A stretch of 64,000 nucleotides of DNA from Blautia hydrogenotrophica DSM 10507 (lineage in GTDB: Bacteria; Bacillota; Clostridia; Lachnospirales; Lachnospiraceae), in NCBI RefSeq assembly GCF_034356035.1, contig NZ_CP136423.1, positions 2,108,001-2,172,000 of the forward strand, written 5' to 3'. Position 1 is the stretch's first letter; the number at the start of each line of letters is the position of its first letter. Under the pieces are notes generated by a model. That model made no database searches. It saw only the letters and a list, made by a program, of their open reading frames with translations, and was not told where the DNA came from. A program made the position numbers and the translations under genes. Of the stretch, positions 49,993 to 57,673 are shown in pieces.

Positions 49993-50011
49993 TAGGTGAT
50001 ATGGAATAATT

Positions 50012-50742
50012 ATGGAATTGATACGAAAATTTTTAAATTCTTTAAAAACAGAAAGATCAAAGGCAGCAAAAGTGAAAAATACTGCGCCTACATATTTCTC
50101 TGATATGAAATGGTATCAAAATCCTGAGAAGAGTATAGTTACAGATGATAATCGTTATGATTTAAATAACTTTTCAGAACATGAAATTGATACGATAAAA
50201 CATGTTATAAAAGTGGTTAAAAAAAATATCCTATCGAATTACGGTCAATGGGATTTGCGAATGAAAATGAGCCAATCAAATATAAACCAAGATACGTGCT
50301 GTGGGAAATATTAATACAACTATATGAAGACTCTGAAAATCCTATTGATAAATTTGCATGTGCTCTCGCTTATGAAACAAAAGGTGCACTATTTCGTGAA
50401 AAAGCATTGCAAAAATTTGAAGAATCAATAGATTATATCACTCCTGAATTTATGCAAAAATTTATTTCATATATGCCTCTGAATGTATATATGAAATTCT
50501 CGAGACTATATGAAAGCAATCATGAATACGAAAAAGCTATATTGTATACCGAATTAGGTCATAAATACGGCAATAAGAATAATCCAAACTTTAATAAACG
50601 AATAAGAGAATTACAAGATAAAATAAAAAGAAATCCTAAAAAGAGAAAGTACAATCCTTCTCAAGAAACATTAGAATTTGAAAAGGATATTGTAAATGCA
50701 GCAAAATATTTTATCAAAGTAGCAAACCTTAATAGATATTGA
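50012..50742 (+). pseudogene. Frameshifted gene following the ImmA gene (243 aa if repaired)
   Basis: Two overlapping frames (50012-50314 and 50248-50742) join into one 243-residue protein if the A8 tract at 50219-50226 is read as nine A. The sequence then flows VIKVVKKKYPIELRSMGFAN. The first frame otherwise ends in unnatural sequence. The second half has tetratricopeptide-like helices (EKFEESIDYITPE, EYEKAILYTELGHKYGN). It is a fresh frameshift, or is rescued by slippage on the A tract. Function unknown. Confidence 0.7.
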
Positions 50743-50796
50743 AATAAATTAAACCGCTACTGCGTTTTAATAAATATTACCTTTAGGAGGAAAATT

Positions 50797-51459
50797 ATGG
50801 AAAAGAAAAAAACAAAATTATGTAAACATTGCAAGTCTGAAATACCTGCTGATGCAAAAGTGTGTCCTAATTGTCGAAAAAAACAAGGTGGAAAGCTGAA
50901 ATGGATTATAATTATAGTAATTGTAATTGCAATTATTGGAGCTGCTGCCGGTGGGGATGACACTCCTAAAAAAGTGGAAACAACGGAACCAAAAAACACA
51001 GAAAACTCAACAAATAAAGAAACACAAAATACAGAAGAACCAGAGAAAGAAGAAAAAACTGAATTTAGCGTAGGCGAAACAGCAGAACAAAAAGATATTC
51101 AAGTCACACTTATATCAGCAACTGAATCACAGGGGAGTGAATATGTAACCCCAGACGAAGGAAACATTTTTTTACTTCTTGAATTTGAAATTGTTAATAA
51201 TTCTAGCTCAGATATCAATATAAGTTCTGTCGCAAATTTTGAAGCATATTGTGATGATTATTCTCTAAATCAAGACTTACTTGGATTACAAGCTCCTGAA
51301 ATAGAAGGCAAAAATCAACTCGATGGAAGTGTTGCTGCCGGAAAGAAAATGAATGGAGTGATCGCTTATCAAGTTCCGGTGAGTTATTCAAACTTTGAAA
51401 TTAATGTTTCACCAGATTTTTGGTCAGCAAATGACATAAAATTTGTCATTAATAAATAA
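50797..51459 (+). CDS. Zinc-ribbon, membrane-anchored DUF4352 protein
   Basis: The 220-residue protein starts with a zinc ribbon (CKHC, then CPNC at about 9-26). One membrane helix (KWIIIIVIVIAIIGAAAGG), a Thr/Glu/Asn-rich linker, and a beta-sandwich of the DUF4352 type (NIFLLLEFEIVNNSSSDINI) follow. The outer domain would face the cell wall space. It lies in the part of the prophage expressed in lysogens, so it may alter the host surface or block superinfection. Confidence 0.72.
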   Translation: MEKKKTKLCKHCKSEIPADAKVCPNCRKKQGGKLKWIIIIVIVIAIIGAAAGGDDTPKKVETTEPKNTENSTNKETQNTEEPEKEEKTEFSVGETAEQKDIQVTLISATESQGSEYVTPDEGNIFLLLEFEIVNNSSSDINISSVANFEAYCDDYSLNQDLLGLQAPEIEGKNQLDGSVAAGKKMNGVIAYQVPVSYSNFEINVSPDFWSANDIKFVINK

Positions 51460-51522
51460 GCATCTATACATATACTTAATTGAATATTATTGCGCCCCTA
51501 CATTCCAACCGTAGGGGCAGCA

Positions 51523-51605
51523 CTTTGACAATATAATATACTTACCCGGGCAGCCGAGGGGCGTGCTGGTTCCCGTTCCGAGTCTTGCGGAAAGGGGAAA
51601 TACTT
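51523..51605 (+). promoter_or_regulatory. Leader of the 26-residue peptide gene with occluded ribosome binding site
   Basis: CTTTGACA, TATAAT and the following leader closely match, as an inverted copy, the region at about 51740-51800. In the leader CCCGTTCCG can pair with CGGAAAGGGG, which hides the Shine-Dalgarno sequence. Confidence 0.55.
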
Positions 51606-51686
51606 ATGAGTACATATGAGGAAATGCAAATTTTACTTACATTCGCATTGCTTGTTGTTGCTATTCTAAATTTGAAAAATAAGTAA
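51606..51686 (+). CDS. 26-residue holin-like toxin peptide
   Basis: The peptide starts MSTYEEMQILLTFALLVVAI and ends with a short positive tail. It resembles the putative holin-like toxin family (MSTYE/MSVYE start, one membrane helix). A consensus promoter on the opposite strand faces its 3' end and the two share a terminator, so it fits a type I toxin-antitoxin pair. Confidence 0.7.
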   Translation: MSTYEEMQILLTFALLVVAILNLKNK

Positions 51687-51815
51687 GCCGCCCTGTATCT
51701 TGGTCGGATAGGACGGCTTACTAAGTTCGTTTTAATTCGCCGGAACGGGTAGCTTGCACCTACCTGTCGGCTGTCTTGTTAAGTATATTATATGTCAAAG
51801 TAAATTATTTGTCAA
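51670..51815 (-). ncRNA. Candidate antitoxin RNA to the 26-residue peptide mRNA
   Basis: On the minus strand TTGACA (51810-51815) and TATAAT (51787-51792) are 17 bases apart, a perfect promoter. The transcript starts near 51780 and ends at the 12-bp hairpin 51683-51721 followed by TTATTTTT. It overlaps the last bases and terminator of the peptide mRNA. Confidence 0.65.
51683..51721. terminator. Two-way terminator shared by the peptide gene and antisense RNA
   Basis: GTAAGCCGCCCT/AGGACGGCTTAC forms a 12-bp stem with one G-U pair. The leftward tail is TTATTTTT, the rightward tail is weaker. Confidence 0.75.
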
Positions 51816-51819
51816 ACGT

Positions 51820-51916
51820 AAAAACCGCCCCTGCGCCAACAGGAGCGGCCACATATCCGAAGATATGCTATTACTTTGGTCGGTAATATTGTATCATCTT
51901 CGGACAGCCCCCGCAA
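51820..51916 (-). ncRNA. Candidate ~60-nt structured small RNA
   Basis: TTGCGG (51911-51916) and TACAAT (51888-51893) are 17 bases apart on the minus strand. The transcript would contain CATATC-TTCG-GATATG, a UUCG-capped hairpin, then the terminator CCGCTCCTG/CAGGGGCGG plus TTTTT at 51820-51848. Confidence 0.45.
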
Positions 51917-51949
51917 GCGGAACACTCGTTCGCGCTGGCTGTTATTTTT
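51904..51949 (+). terminator. Terminator or attenuator before the integrase gene
   Basis: ACAGCC/GGCTGT enclose inner GC pairs and are followed by TATTTTTA. It lies just before the AAAAGGAGG of the integrase gene and would stop rightward readthrough. Confidence 0.5.
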
Positions 51950-51972
51950 ATACCCAAAAGGAGGATGATTTT

Positions 51973-53196
51973 ATGGCAAAAAGGAAAAAACACCCAAATC
52001 TCCCTAATGGTTTTGGCAGTATCCGCAAACTATCTGGAAACCGTAATGTCGCTTACGCAGTACACCCACCTGTGAAAGACTTCGGCGAAGATGGGAAACC
52101 AGTAACCCCCAAAGCTCTATGCTATGTATCTGATTGGTATGTAGGTTTCTCGGTTCTGATGGCTTACAAGGCTGGTACTTATAAACCAGGGCTAGAAAAA
52201 GAGCTGGAAATCATGCGTGCCATGGATGATGGGGACTTACATGGGTTTACTAAACGAATCCTTGCAGATTACACTATAGCAGTACGTCCAACCCAAGAAG
52301 ACAAAGGTGTTATGACTTTTACTCAGCTATATGAAAAATACTATACCTGGAAATATGAAGGAAAAAAGCAATATTCCGATCAATCTAAAAGGTCTACTAG
52401 AGCTGCTTATAATAACTGTAGAGCCATCCATAATGAAAAGATAGGAAACATTACATATGAACAGTTACAACGCATTGTAGACGGTTCTGCGCTTAAGCAC
52501 GCCAGCCTGGAACTGATAGTATCCCTTCTTAAGCAGATGTTTAAATACGCTTTGGCTCAAAACTTTGTAGAAAAAAATCCTACAGAGCTGCTGCGCATCA
52601 ATATTCCAGACGATGATGAGCACGGGGTTCCGTTTAGCATACGAGACATAGAACGTCTATGGAGTCATCAAGACAGCGATATTTCTCAGGTACTCCTAAT
52701 TATGTGCTATTCAGGGTATCGTATCGGGGAGCTGAAAGTTATAAAAACTGATCTAAAAAAATGTTTTTTTTCGGGCGGCTTGAAAACAAAGACAAGCAAA
52801 GACCGAATCGTCCCTATACATTCAGCCATTTATCCGATCGTCAAAAAACGAATAAGGAAATACGGCGAAATAATGCCTTTGTCCGATGTTAAATTCCGAG
52901 AACTTATGAAACCCTATATCAAATCAATAGGCATCGGAGAACATACACCTCATGACTGCCGACACACTTTTTCATCTCTCTGCGAAAAATATGAGGTCAA
53001 AGAAAATGACCGAAAAAGAATGTTGGGACACAAATTTATGGATGTCACAAATGAAGTATACGGACATAGGGCACTAGAAGATCTCCGAAAAGAAATCGAG
53101 AAAATTCCGTGTCTAAAATGCGTCGAAAATGGAACCTTAAAATCAAGTCAAAAAGAACAAATATTCGAAATAATTCAAGACAAGAAAATGGCGTAA
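51973..53196 (+). CDS. int: Tyrosine integrase
   Basis: ATG at 51973 after AAAAGGAGG gives 407 residues; an upstream in-frame start at 51754 lies in the regulatory region. Catalytic residues are Arg in SGYRIGELKVI, HDCRHTFSSL (His, Arg) and LGHKFMDVTNEVYGH (His, Tyr). An AP2-like/SAM-like N-terminal arm-binding part comes first. Residues 380-384 (CLKCV) are encoded by the attachment core, so residues 385-407 come from the host side. In the excised circle the protein would stop after residue 384. Confidence 0.95.
   Translation: MAKRKKHPNLPNGFGSIRKLSGNRNVAYAVHPPVKDFGEDGKPVTPKALCYVSDWYVGFSVLMAYKAGTYKPGLEKELEIMRAMDDGDLHGFTKRILADYTIAVRPTQEDKGVMTFTQLYEKYYTWKYEGKKQYSDQSKRSTRAAYNNCRAIHNEKIGNITYEQLQRIVDGSALKHASLELIVSLLKQMFKYALAQNFVEKNPTELLRINIPDDDEHGVPFSIRDIERLWSHQDSDISQVLLIMCYSGYRIGELKVIKTDLKKCFFSGGLKTKTSKDRIVPIHSAIYPIVKKRIRKYGEIMPLSDVKFRELMKPYIKSIGIGEHTPHDCRHTFSSLCEKYEVKENDRKRMLGHKFMDVTNEVYGHRALEDLRKEIEKIPCLKCVENGTLKSSQKEQIFEIIQDKKMA
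53110..53124. other. attR core, right prophage junction
   Basis: Exact copy of the 15-base core at 9325-9339, inside the integrase gene. It is followed by GAAAAT instead of TAAAAT, so the stop codon present at the other end is lost here. Confidence 0.8.
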
Positions 53197-53217
53197 AATC
53201 AAGGGTTTGCGCCGTTT
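53180..53217 (+). terminator. Weak hairpin after the integrase frame
   Basis: AAAATGGCG and CGCCGTTTT can pair across the integrase stop codon, followed by CCTTG. It belongs to the host side of attR. Confidence 0.35.
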
Positions 53218-53219
53218 TC

Positions 53220-53414
53220 CTTGTAATTAAAAGCTTTTTTTAAAGTATATAGAAATTAATATTTTTTTAACATTTTCTCAAGCTCACCAAAACTAACCTC
53301 TATTTTATCTTTTCATGTTACTTCACATATTTTATATTTATTTCAGATAATTTATTATTTTTATCTAACAAAACAGTTTTTATTATTTTTTTATAGTTAT
53401 TTTATAATTATTTA
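53220..53414. other. AT-rich host spacer without genes
   Basis: Very AT-rich sequence with no frame over 30 codons and no repeat that I can see. It separates the attachment site from the small RNA promoter. Confidence 0.6.
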
Positions 53415-53651
53415 TTGACAAGACCAAAATTATTTGCTATACTCATTTCAATAAATAAATAAAAAACAAGGAGGAGAGACCACCGAAAACATAACGATTT
53501 ATCTCATAATCTAAAGAAAGAGAGGTACAGACCACCAGAAACGTAATTGAATCAAAAGATTTTGAGAAAGTGTAGGTATCGTCCAATGGACATTCAAGAA
53601 CAACATTAATAAGAGTCATTCGAAGGATTCATCGAATGACTCTTATTTTTT
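53415..53651 (+). ncRNA. Candidate host non-coding RNA (~200 nt) with two AGACCACC boxes
   Basis: TTGACA (53415-53420) and TATACT (53438-53443) with a 17-base spacer give a start near 53450. The transcript ends at a 12-bp hairpin, AAGAGTCATTCG/CGAATGACTCTT (53611-53644), plus ATTTTTT. No start codon follows the GGAGGAG near its 5' end. AGACCACC occurs at 53477 and 53529, each followed by a GAAAAC/GAAACG-type box. I do not recognise the family. Confidence 0.65.
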
Positions 53652-53835
53652 GTGTAATAGGAAAGACCTTGTCACGCATTAGCGTGACAAGGTCTTTCCT
53701 ATTACACAAACTTTCCGTTATAGATGTGCGTCCCACTTTGCGGTGTTGTGGCGGCGCGCAAAGTGGGACGCACCCCTCAAAGATTGAGGAGATTGGGAAG
53801 TGGAAGTGGGCTTGCCCACTTTGTTCCGCGATAAG
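53649..53835. repeat. Palindromic intergenic repeat cluster (full copy)
   Basis: A perfect 29-bp-arm palindrome with 4-nt loop (53649-53710) is followed by a second 16-bp-arm hairpin (53726-53741 with 53758-53773) and smaller ones. Related sequence, inverted, lies at 58995-59170. The palindrome alone recurs in degraded form at 61964-62022. It also lies at the 3' end of gpmI and may serve as its terminator. Confidence 0.8.
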
Positions 53836-53865
53836 TCCGACAAGCGGCATTACACATCCATTTTT

Positions 53866-55407
53866 CTATTTTCTTATCAACAGAGATCTTCCTGTCATCT
53901 CCTTTGGCTGTTCCAGTCCCATCAATTCGATGAGAGTCGGTGCGATGTCAGCCAAGCATCCACCCTCGCGCAAGGTATAAGAAGGATCCGCATTTACCAG
54001 AATAAACGGCACTGGATTCGTCGTATGAGCAGTAAAAGGCTCTCCTGTCTCATAATCAATCAGCTGTTCTGCATTTCCATGGTCTGCACAGATGAACATC
54101 TGTCCATTCACTTCCTTGATCGCCTCTACTGTTCTGCCGACGCATTCATCGACAGCTTCAATTGCTTTGATCGCCGCTGCTTCCACTCCAGTGTGTCCCA
54201 CCATGTCTGGGTTTGCAAAGTTGATAATAATCACATCATATTTCTGAGAGCGAATTGCCTCCACTAGCTTGTCACAAACCTCATAAGCACTCATCTCTGG
54301 CTTTAAATCGTAAGTAGCCACCTTGGGAGATTTCACCAAAATACGTTCTTCCCCTTCATTGGGTTCTTCTACTCCTCCATTGAAGAAAAACGTAACGTGA
54401 GCATACTTCTCAGTCTCAGCAATTCTTGCCTGTTTCAGATTATGAGCTGCCAAAAATTCTCCAAAAGTATTGGTGATAGCTACCTTATGAAACGCTACTA
54501 CTTTATTTGGTATCGTCTCATCGTACTCCGTGAAGCAAACATAGGTCAAATCCAGCCTCTTTTCTCTCTCAAATCCGTCAAATTCATCTGCACAGAATGC
54601 TCTCGTGATCTCTCGGGCACGGTCTGGACGGAAGTTAAAGAACACTACAGAGTCACCATCCTGAATCACAGTCACAGGCTTTCCATGTTTTTCAATAACT
54701 GTGGGAAGCACAAACTCATCCGTCTTCTCATCGTCATAGGATGCCTGAACCGCCTCTGCCGCGTCGCTTCCTAAGACCCCTTCTCCCTTCGTCAGCGCTC
54801 TATAGGCCATCTCTACGCGGTCCCAGCGGTTATCACGGTCCATCGCGTAGTAACGCCCAGACACTACTCCAATTTCGCCTACTCCGATCTCCTTTATCTT
54901 TGCCTGTAGTTCCTCGATATACCCTTTTCCTGAAGCAGGAGGCGTATCCCGGCCATCTAGGAAACAGTGCACATAAACCTTGGTCAGTCCTTCTCTCTTC
55001 GCCAATTCCAGCAGAGCATACAAATGGGTATTATGACTGTGGACACCGCCATCTGAGAGAAGACCCATGAAATGAATCGCAGAATTACGCTCTTTTGCAT
55101 TCTTCACGGCTACAAGAAGCGCTTCATTTTTATAGAAATCCCCATCCTGAATTTCTTTGGTAATCCGAGTGAGCTCCTGATATACAATACGGCCAGCTCC
55201 CATATTCAAATGACCTACCTCAGAGTTTCCCATCTGTCCCTCTGGAAGTCCCACCGCCATTCCGCTGGCAGCTCCTTTTACAAACGGGCACTGAGACATC
55301 AGCTGATCCATAATCGGCGTCTTGCCTTCGCACACAGCATTTGCCTCACATTTATCATTCAATCCATATCCATCCAGAATCATCAATACGGTTGGTTTTT
55401 TGCTCAT
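53866..55407 (-). CDS. gpmI: 2,3-bisphosphoglycerate-independent phosphoglycerate mutase
   Basis: ATG at 55407 gives 513 residues; an upstream in-frame start is less likely. The alkaline-phosphatase-type metal site begins [13 protein letters not shown], with Ser in [12 protein letters not shown] as the phosphoserine. [27 protein letters not shown] and CADHGNAEQ complete it. It interconverts 3- and 2-phosphoglycerate in glycolysis, using manganese. It reads alone from its own promoter, apart from the gap-pgk-tpiA group. Confidence 0.97.
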   Translation of the reverse strand: MSKKPTVLMILDGYGLNDKCEANAVCEGKTPIMDQLMSQCPFVKGAASGMAVGLPEGQMGNSEVGHLNMGAGRIVYQELTRITKEIQDGDFYKNEALLVAVKNAKERNSAIHFMGLLSDGGVHSHNTHLYALLELAKREGLTKVYVHCFLDGRDTPPASGKGYIEELQAKIKEIGVGEIGVVSGRYYAMDRDNRWDRVEMAYRALTKGEGVLGSDAAEAVQASYDDEKTDEFVLPTVIEKHGKPVTVIQDGDSVVFFNFRPDRAREITRAFCADEFDGFEREKRLDLTYVCFTEYDETIPNKVVAFHKVAITNTFGEFLAAHNLKQARIAETEKYAHVTFFFNGGVEEPNEGEERILVKSPKVATYDLKPEMSAYEVCDKLVEAIRSQKYDVIIINFANPDMVGHTGVEAAAIKAIEAVDECVGRTVEAIKEVNGQMFICADHGNAEQLIDYETGEPFTAHTTNPVPFILVNADPSYTLREGGCLADIAPTLIELMGLEQPKEMTGRSLLIRK

Positions 55408-55458
55408 AACGTTCTCTGATCTCCTTTTTGTAGTCTTTTCCTCATTTTGCCTGCTCAT

Positions 55459-55487
55459 ATTATAAACAAAATCACTCAAATTCTCAA
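55459..55487 (-). promoter_or_regulatory. Promoter of gpmI
   Basis: On the minus strand TTGAGA (55482-55487) and TATAAT (55459-55464) are 17 bases apart, about 55 bases before the start codon. Confidence 0.65.
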
Positions 55488-55598
55488 CTGTCAAAATCAC
55501 CAAGAAAGTCTGTGTTTTCTACGACTGTTACGTTCACTTAGCTCACAGCAGTCTGCTATTTCAGACAAATTTCACCCGTTCAGAAAACTACTCTTTCT

Positions 55599-56897
55599 CT
55601 ATTTTTGATATACTCGAAGAAGAGCGGAAATCTTCTCAACTCTTTTCAGTTCTCTGATGAATTTCACTGCTGTTTGGAAATCCCCTTCTCTCACCCGTGA
55701 AGTGATAACCACGATCTCTGCTAATCCGTTGGATCGTGTCTTTTTCTGAACAATTTCAGAGATACTCACCTGATTTTCCGCAAATATTTTAGTCAGCTCT
55801 GCAAGCACGCCACAGCGGTCCTCAGCCTGAAGTCTCAGATAATAGCTATTGTAGGTATCTTCCATCTTTTTGATCGGAAAGTCTTTGTAACAGGTACAGC
55901 TGATTCTTGTACAGCAATTAAACTGAATATTTCTTGCAATATCAAACACATCTCCAACCACAGCACTGGCCGTCGGCAGTTCTCCAGCTCCTCTTCCAAA
56001 AAACATCGCATCCTCCACTGCATCCCCATGGACAAATACCGCGTTGTAGGAGTCATTGACAGAGGCCAACGGATGGTCACTGGGAATCAGCATCGGATTT
56101 ACGTATGCCTCAATACCATCTTCCGTATTTCGCGTTACACCTAAAAGTTTAATGGTACATCCCATTTCTTTCGCATAGCGAATATCTGTAGCAGTGATTT
56201 TCGTGATGCCCTCTATTGCAACATCCCCGAAGACTACCCTGGAGTGAAAGGCCACGGAAGCTAAAATTGCAACTTTGCGCCCTGCATCCAATCCTTCGAT
56301 GTCTGCTGTAGGATCTGCCTCTGCATACCCTAGTTCCGTAGCTAAATCCAGCGCCTCCTGGAATTCCATTCCCTCCTGGGTCATTTTCGTGAGAATGAAA
56401 TTTGTAGTACCGTTTACAATTCCCATGACCTCTGTAATATGGTTCCCGGCAAGACACTGTTTTAATGGACGAATAATAGGAATTCCTCCGGCGACTGCCG
56501 CTTCAAACAGAAAATCTACTTTATGCTCCTGTGCCGTGTCGAGAAGCTCCTTTCCGGCCACAGCAACTAAATCCTTGTTTGCTGTCACCACATGCTTGCC
56601 CGCCTCCAAAGCCTGGGTAATGTATTCTTTCGCCGGCGACAAACCTCCCATCAGCTCAATCACTAAATCAATCTGCGGATCGCTCACGATGCTCTCCCAG
56701 TCATTGGTCAGAATCGAAGAATCCTCCACTTTTTTTGCGGCTTTCTCCAGATTACGAACCAGAATTTTCACTATTTTTACTTCGCAGCCAAGCTTGTGCA
56801 TCATCTCAGTCTCCTGATTTCTCAGCACCTTATAGACCCCTGTTCCTACAGTCCCAAGTCCCAGCAAAGCCACCTTTAATACTTTCTTCTGTACCAT
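55599..56897 (-). CDS. hom: Homoserine dehydrogenase
   Basis: ATG at 56897 after AAAGGAGAGGG gives 432 residues. The NAD-binding motif is LLGLGTVGTGVYKVL, and the catalytic part has GIVNGTTNFILTKM, ADPTADIEGLDAGRK and the Lys of the last block. A C-terminal ACT domain (about 350-430: RLQAEDRCGVLAELTKIFAE) gives feedback control, usually by threonine. It reduces aspartate semialdehyde to homoserine for threonine and methionine. It is monocistronic here. Confidence 0.96.
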   Translation of the reverse strand: MVQKKVLKVALLGLGTVGTGVYKVLRNQETEMMHKLGCEVKIVKILVRNLEKAAKKVEDSSILTNDWESIVSDPQIDLVIELMGGLSPAKEYITQALEAGKHVVTANKDLVAVAGKELLDTAQEHKVDFLFEAAVAGGIPIIRPLKQCLAGNHITEVMGIVNGTTNFILTKMTQEGMEFQEALDLATELGYAEADPTADIEGLDAGRKVAILASVAFHSRVVFGDVAIEGITKITATDIRYAKEMGCTIKLLGVTRNTEDGIEAYVNPMLIPSDHPLASVNDSYNAVFVHGDAVEDAMFFGRGAGELPTASAVVGDVFDIARNIQFNCCTRISCTCYKDFPIKKMEDTYNSYYLRLQAEDRCGVLAELTKIFAENQVSISEIVQKKTRSNGLAEIVVITSRVREGDFQTAVKFIRELKRVEKISALLRVYQK

Positions 56898-56933
56898 TCT
56901 CCCTCTCCTTTCGTACACTGCATGATAAAATTA

Positions 56934-56962
56934 ATCTTAGGCGAGGCTTACCCGTTTGTCAA
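56934..56962 (-). promoter_or_regulatory. Promoter of hom
   Basis: On the minus strand TTGACA (56957-56962) and TAAGAT (56934-56939) are 17 bases apart, 37 bases before the start codon. Confidence 0.68.
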
Positions 56963-57024
56963 GGGAGAATCTGTCTGTCTCAGACTTTCTGCCCGTATCA
57001 TCGTCATTTTCCATTTACAGTAAC

Positions 57025-57672
57025 TTAAAACTCCTTTTTTTCATATATCTTTCTGGATACCAGAAAGGAAAGCGCCAGCAATCCAAATCCAAACACCACC
57101 GTCGGAACCCCTGCCAAAGAATAACCCGGTTCAGGATTTTTTATCATAAATGTCTCCATAATGAATACCGCGATACTGACAACGCCCATGAGAACAATTG
57201 CTCCCACCGCTCCAAGGCAGAGCAGCAGCTCACTTTTTTCGGCTCCCAGCTTCAGCAGCGGCGGATAGATCAGAGCAATCGTAATAACTGCCAGTGATAT
57301 TCCAAATTCATACCCGTACATGATTTGAGACAAATAAGACTCCCGTCCCATCAGCACAAGCCCTGCACAGGTGGGAATACTCACGAGGATTCCCAAAAGT
57401 ATCAGGAAGAGAAAGGACAGATATTTCGCCTCGATGATCGCACTGCGTCTCACCGGAAGGGTAAGCTCAAATTTTGCCCAGCGGGAATTCTCATCCACCT
57501 GCAAAGACGTACCCATATTCGCGATAAATACGAAAATCTGCATCGCGAGTACCATGGATACCACCCGTTCTCTTGCCAGCCATGCCACAGCCATCAAAAC
57601 CAACGATATACCAACAGACATTTTTATATTACTTTCCATGGAATAGATATTATTTCTCAGCAAACCTCTCAT
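57025..57672 (-). CDS. ABC-2 type transporter permease
   Basis: The 215-residue protein has six hydrophobic segments and the ABC-2 subfamily pattern (ISLVLMAVAWLA, SRWAKFELTLPVRRSAIIEAKY, the Pro-Val-Arg-Arg-Ser loop). It is the membrane part for the ATPase encoded one base upstream. YtrA-type operons like this export cell-wall-active or other small molecules, but the substrate is unknown. Confidence 0.85.
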   Translation of the reverse strand: MRGLLRNNIYSMESNIKMSVGISLVLMAVAWLARERVVSMVLAMQIFVFIANMGTSLQVDENSRWAKFELTLPVRRSAIIEAKYLSFLFLILLGILVSIPTCAGLVLMGRESYLSQIMYGYEFGISLAVITIALIYPPLLKLGAEKSELLLCLGAVGAIVLMGVVSIAVFIMETFMIKNPEPGYSLAGVPTVVFGFGLLALSFLVSRKIYEKKEF

Positions 57673-57673
57673 T

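Larger units (their letters stand above)
9325..53124. mobile_element. Complete-looking siphovirus-type prophage, about 43.8 kb
   Basis: It is bounded by the 15-bp direct repeat and contains integrase, immunity control, replication and recombination genes, terminase, portal, capsid, tail, tape measure, fibres, holin and endolysin. Nearly all phage genes read leftwards, with several short rightward islands. I saw two damaged phage genes (46274-46495 and 50012-50742), neither in an obviously essential structural function. It could therefore still be inducible. Confidence 0.93.

Noticed and set aside
51754-51972. Extended N-terminus of the integrase
   Set aside because: The in-frame upstream start at 51754 runs through the antisense promoter and two hairpins. 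The ATG at 51973 has AAAAGGAGG and the usual family start.
9325-53124. Retron, diversity-generating retroelement or CRISPR array
   Set aside because: No reverse transcriptase, no TR/VR pair and no regularly spaced repeats were seen. The repeat clusters at 53.6 and 59.0 kb are palindromic, not spacer-separated.
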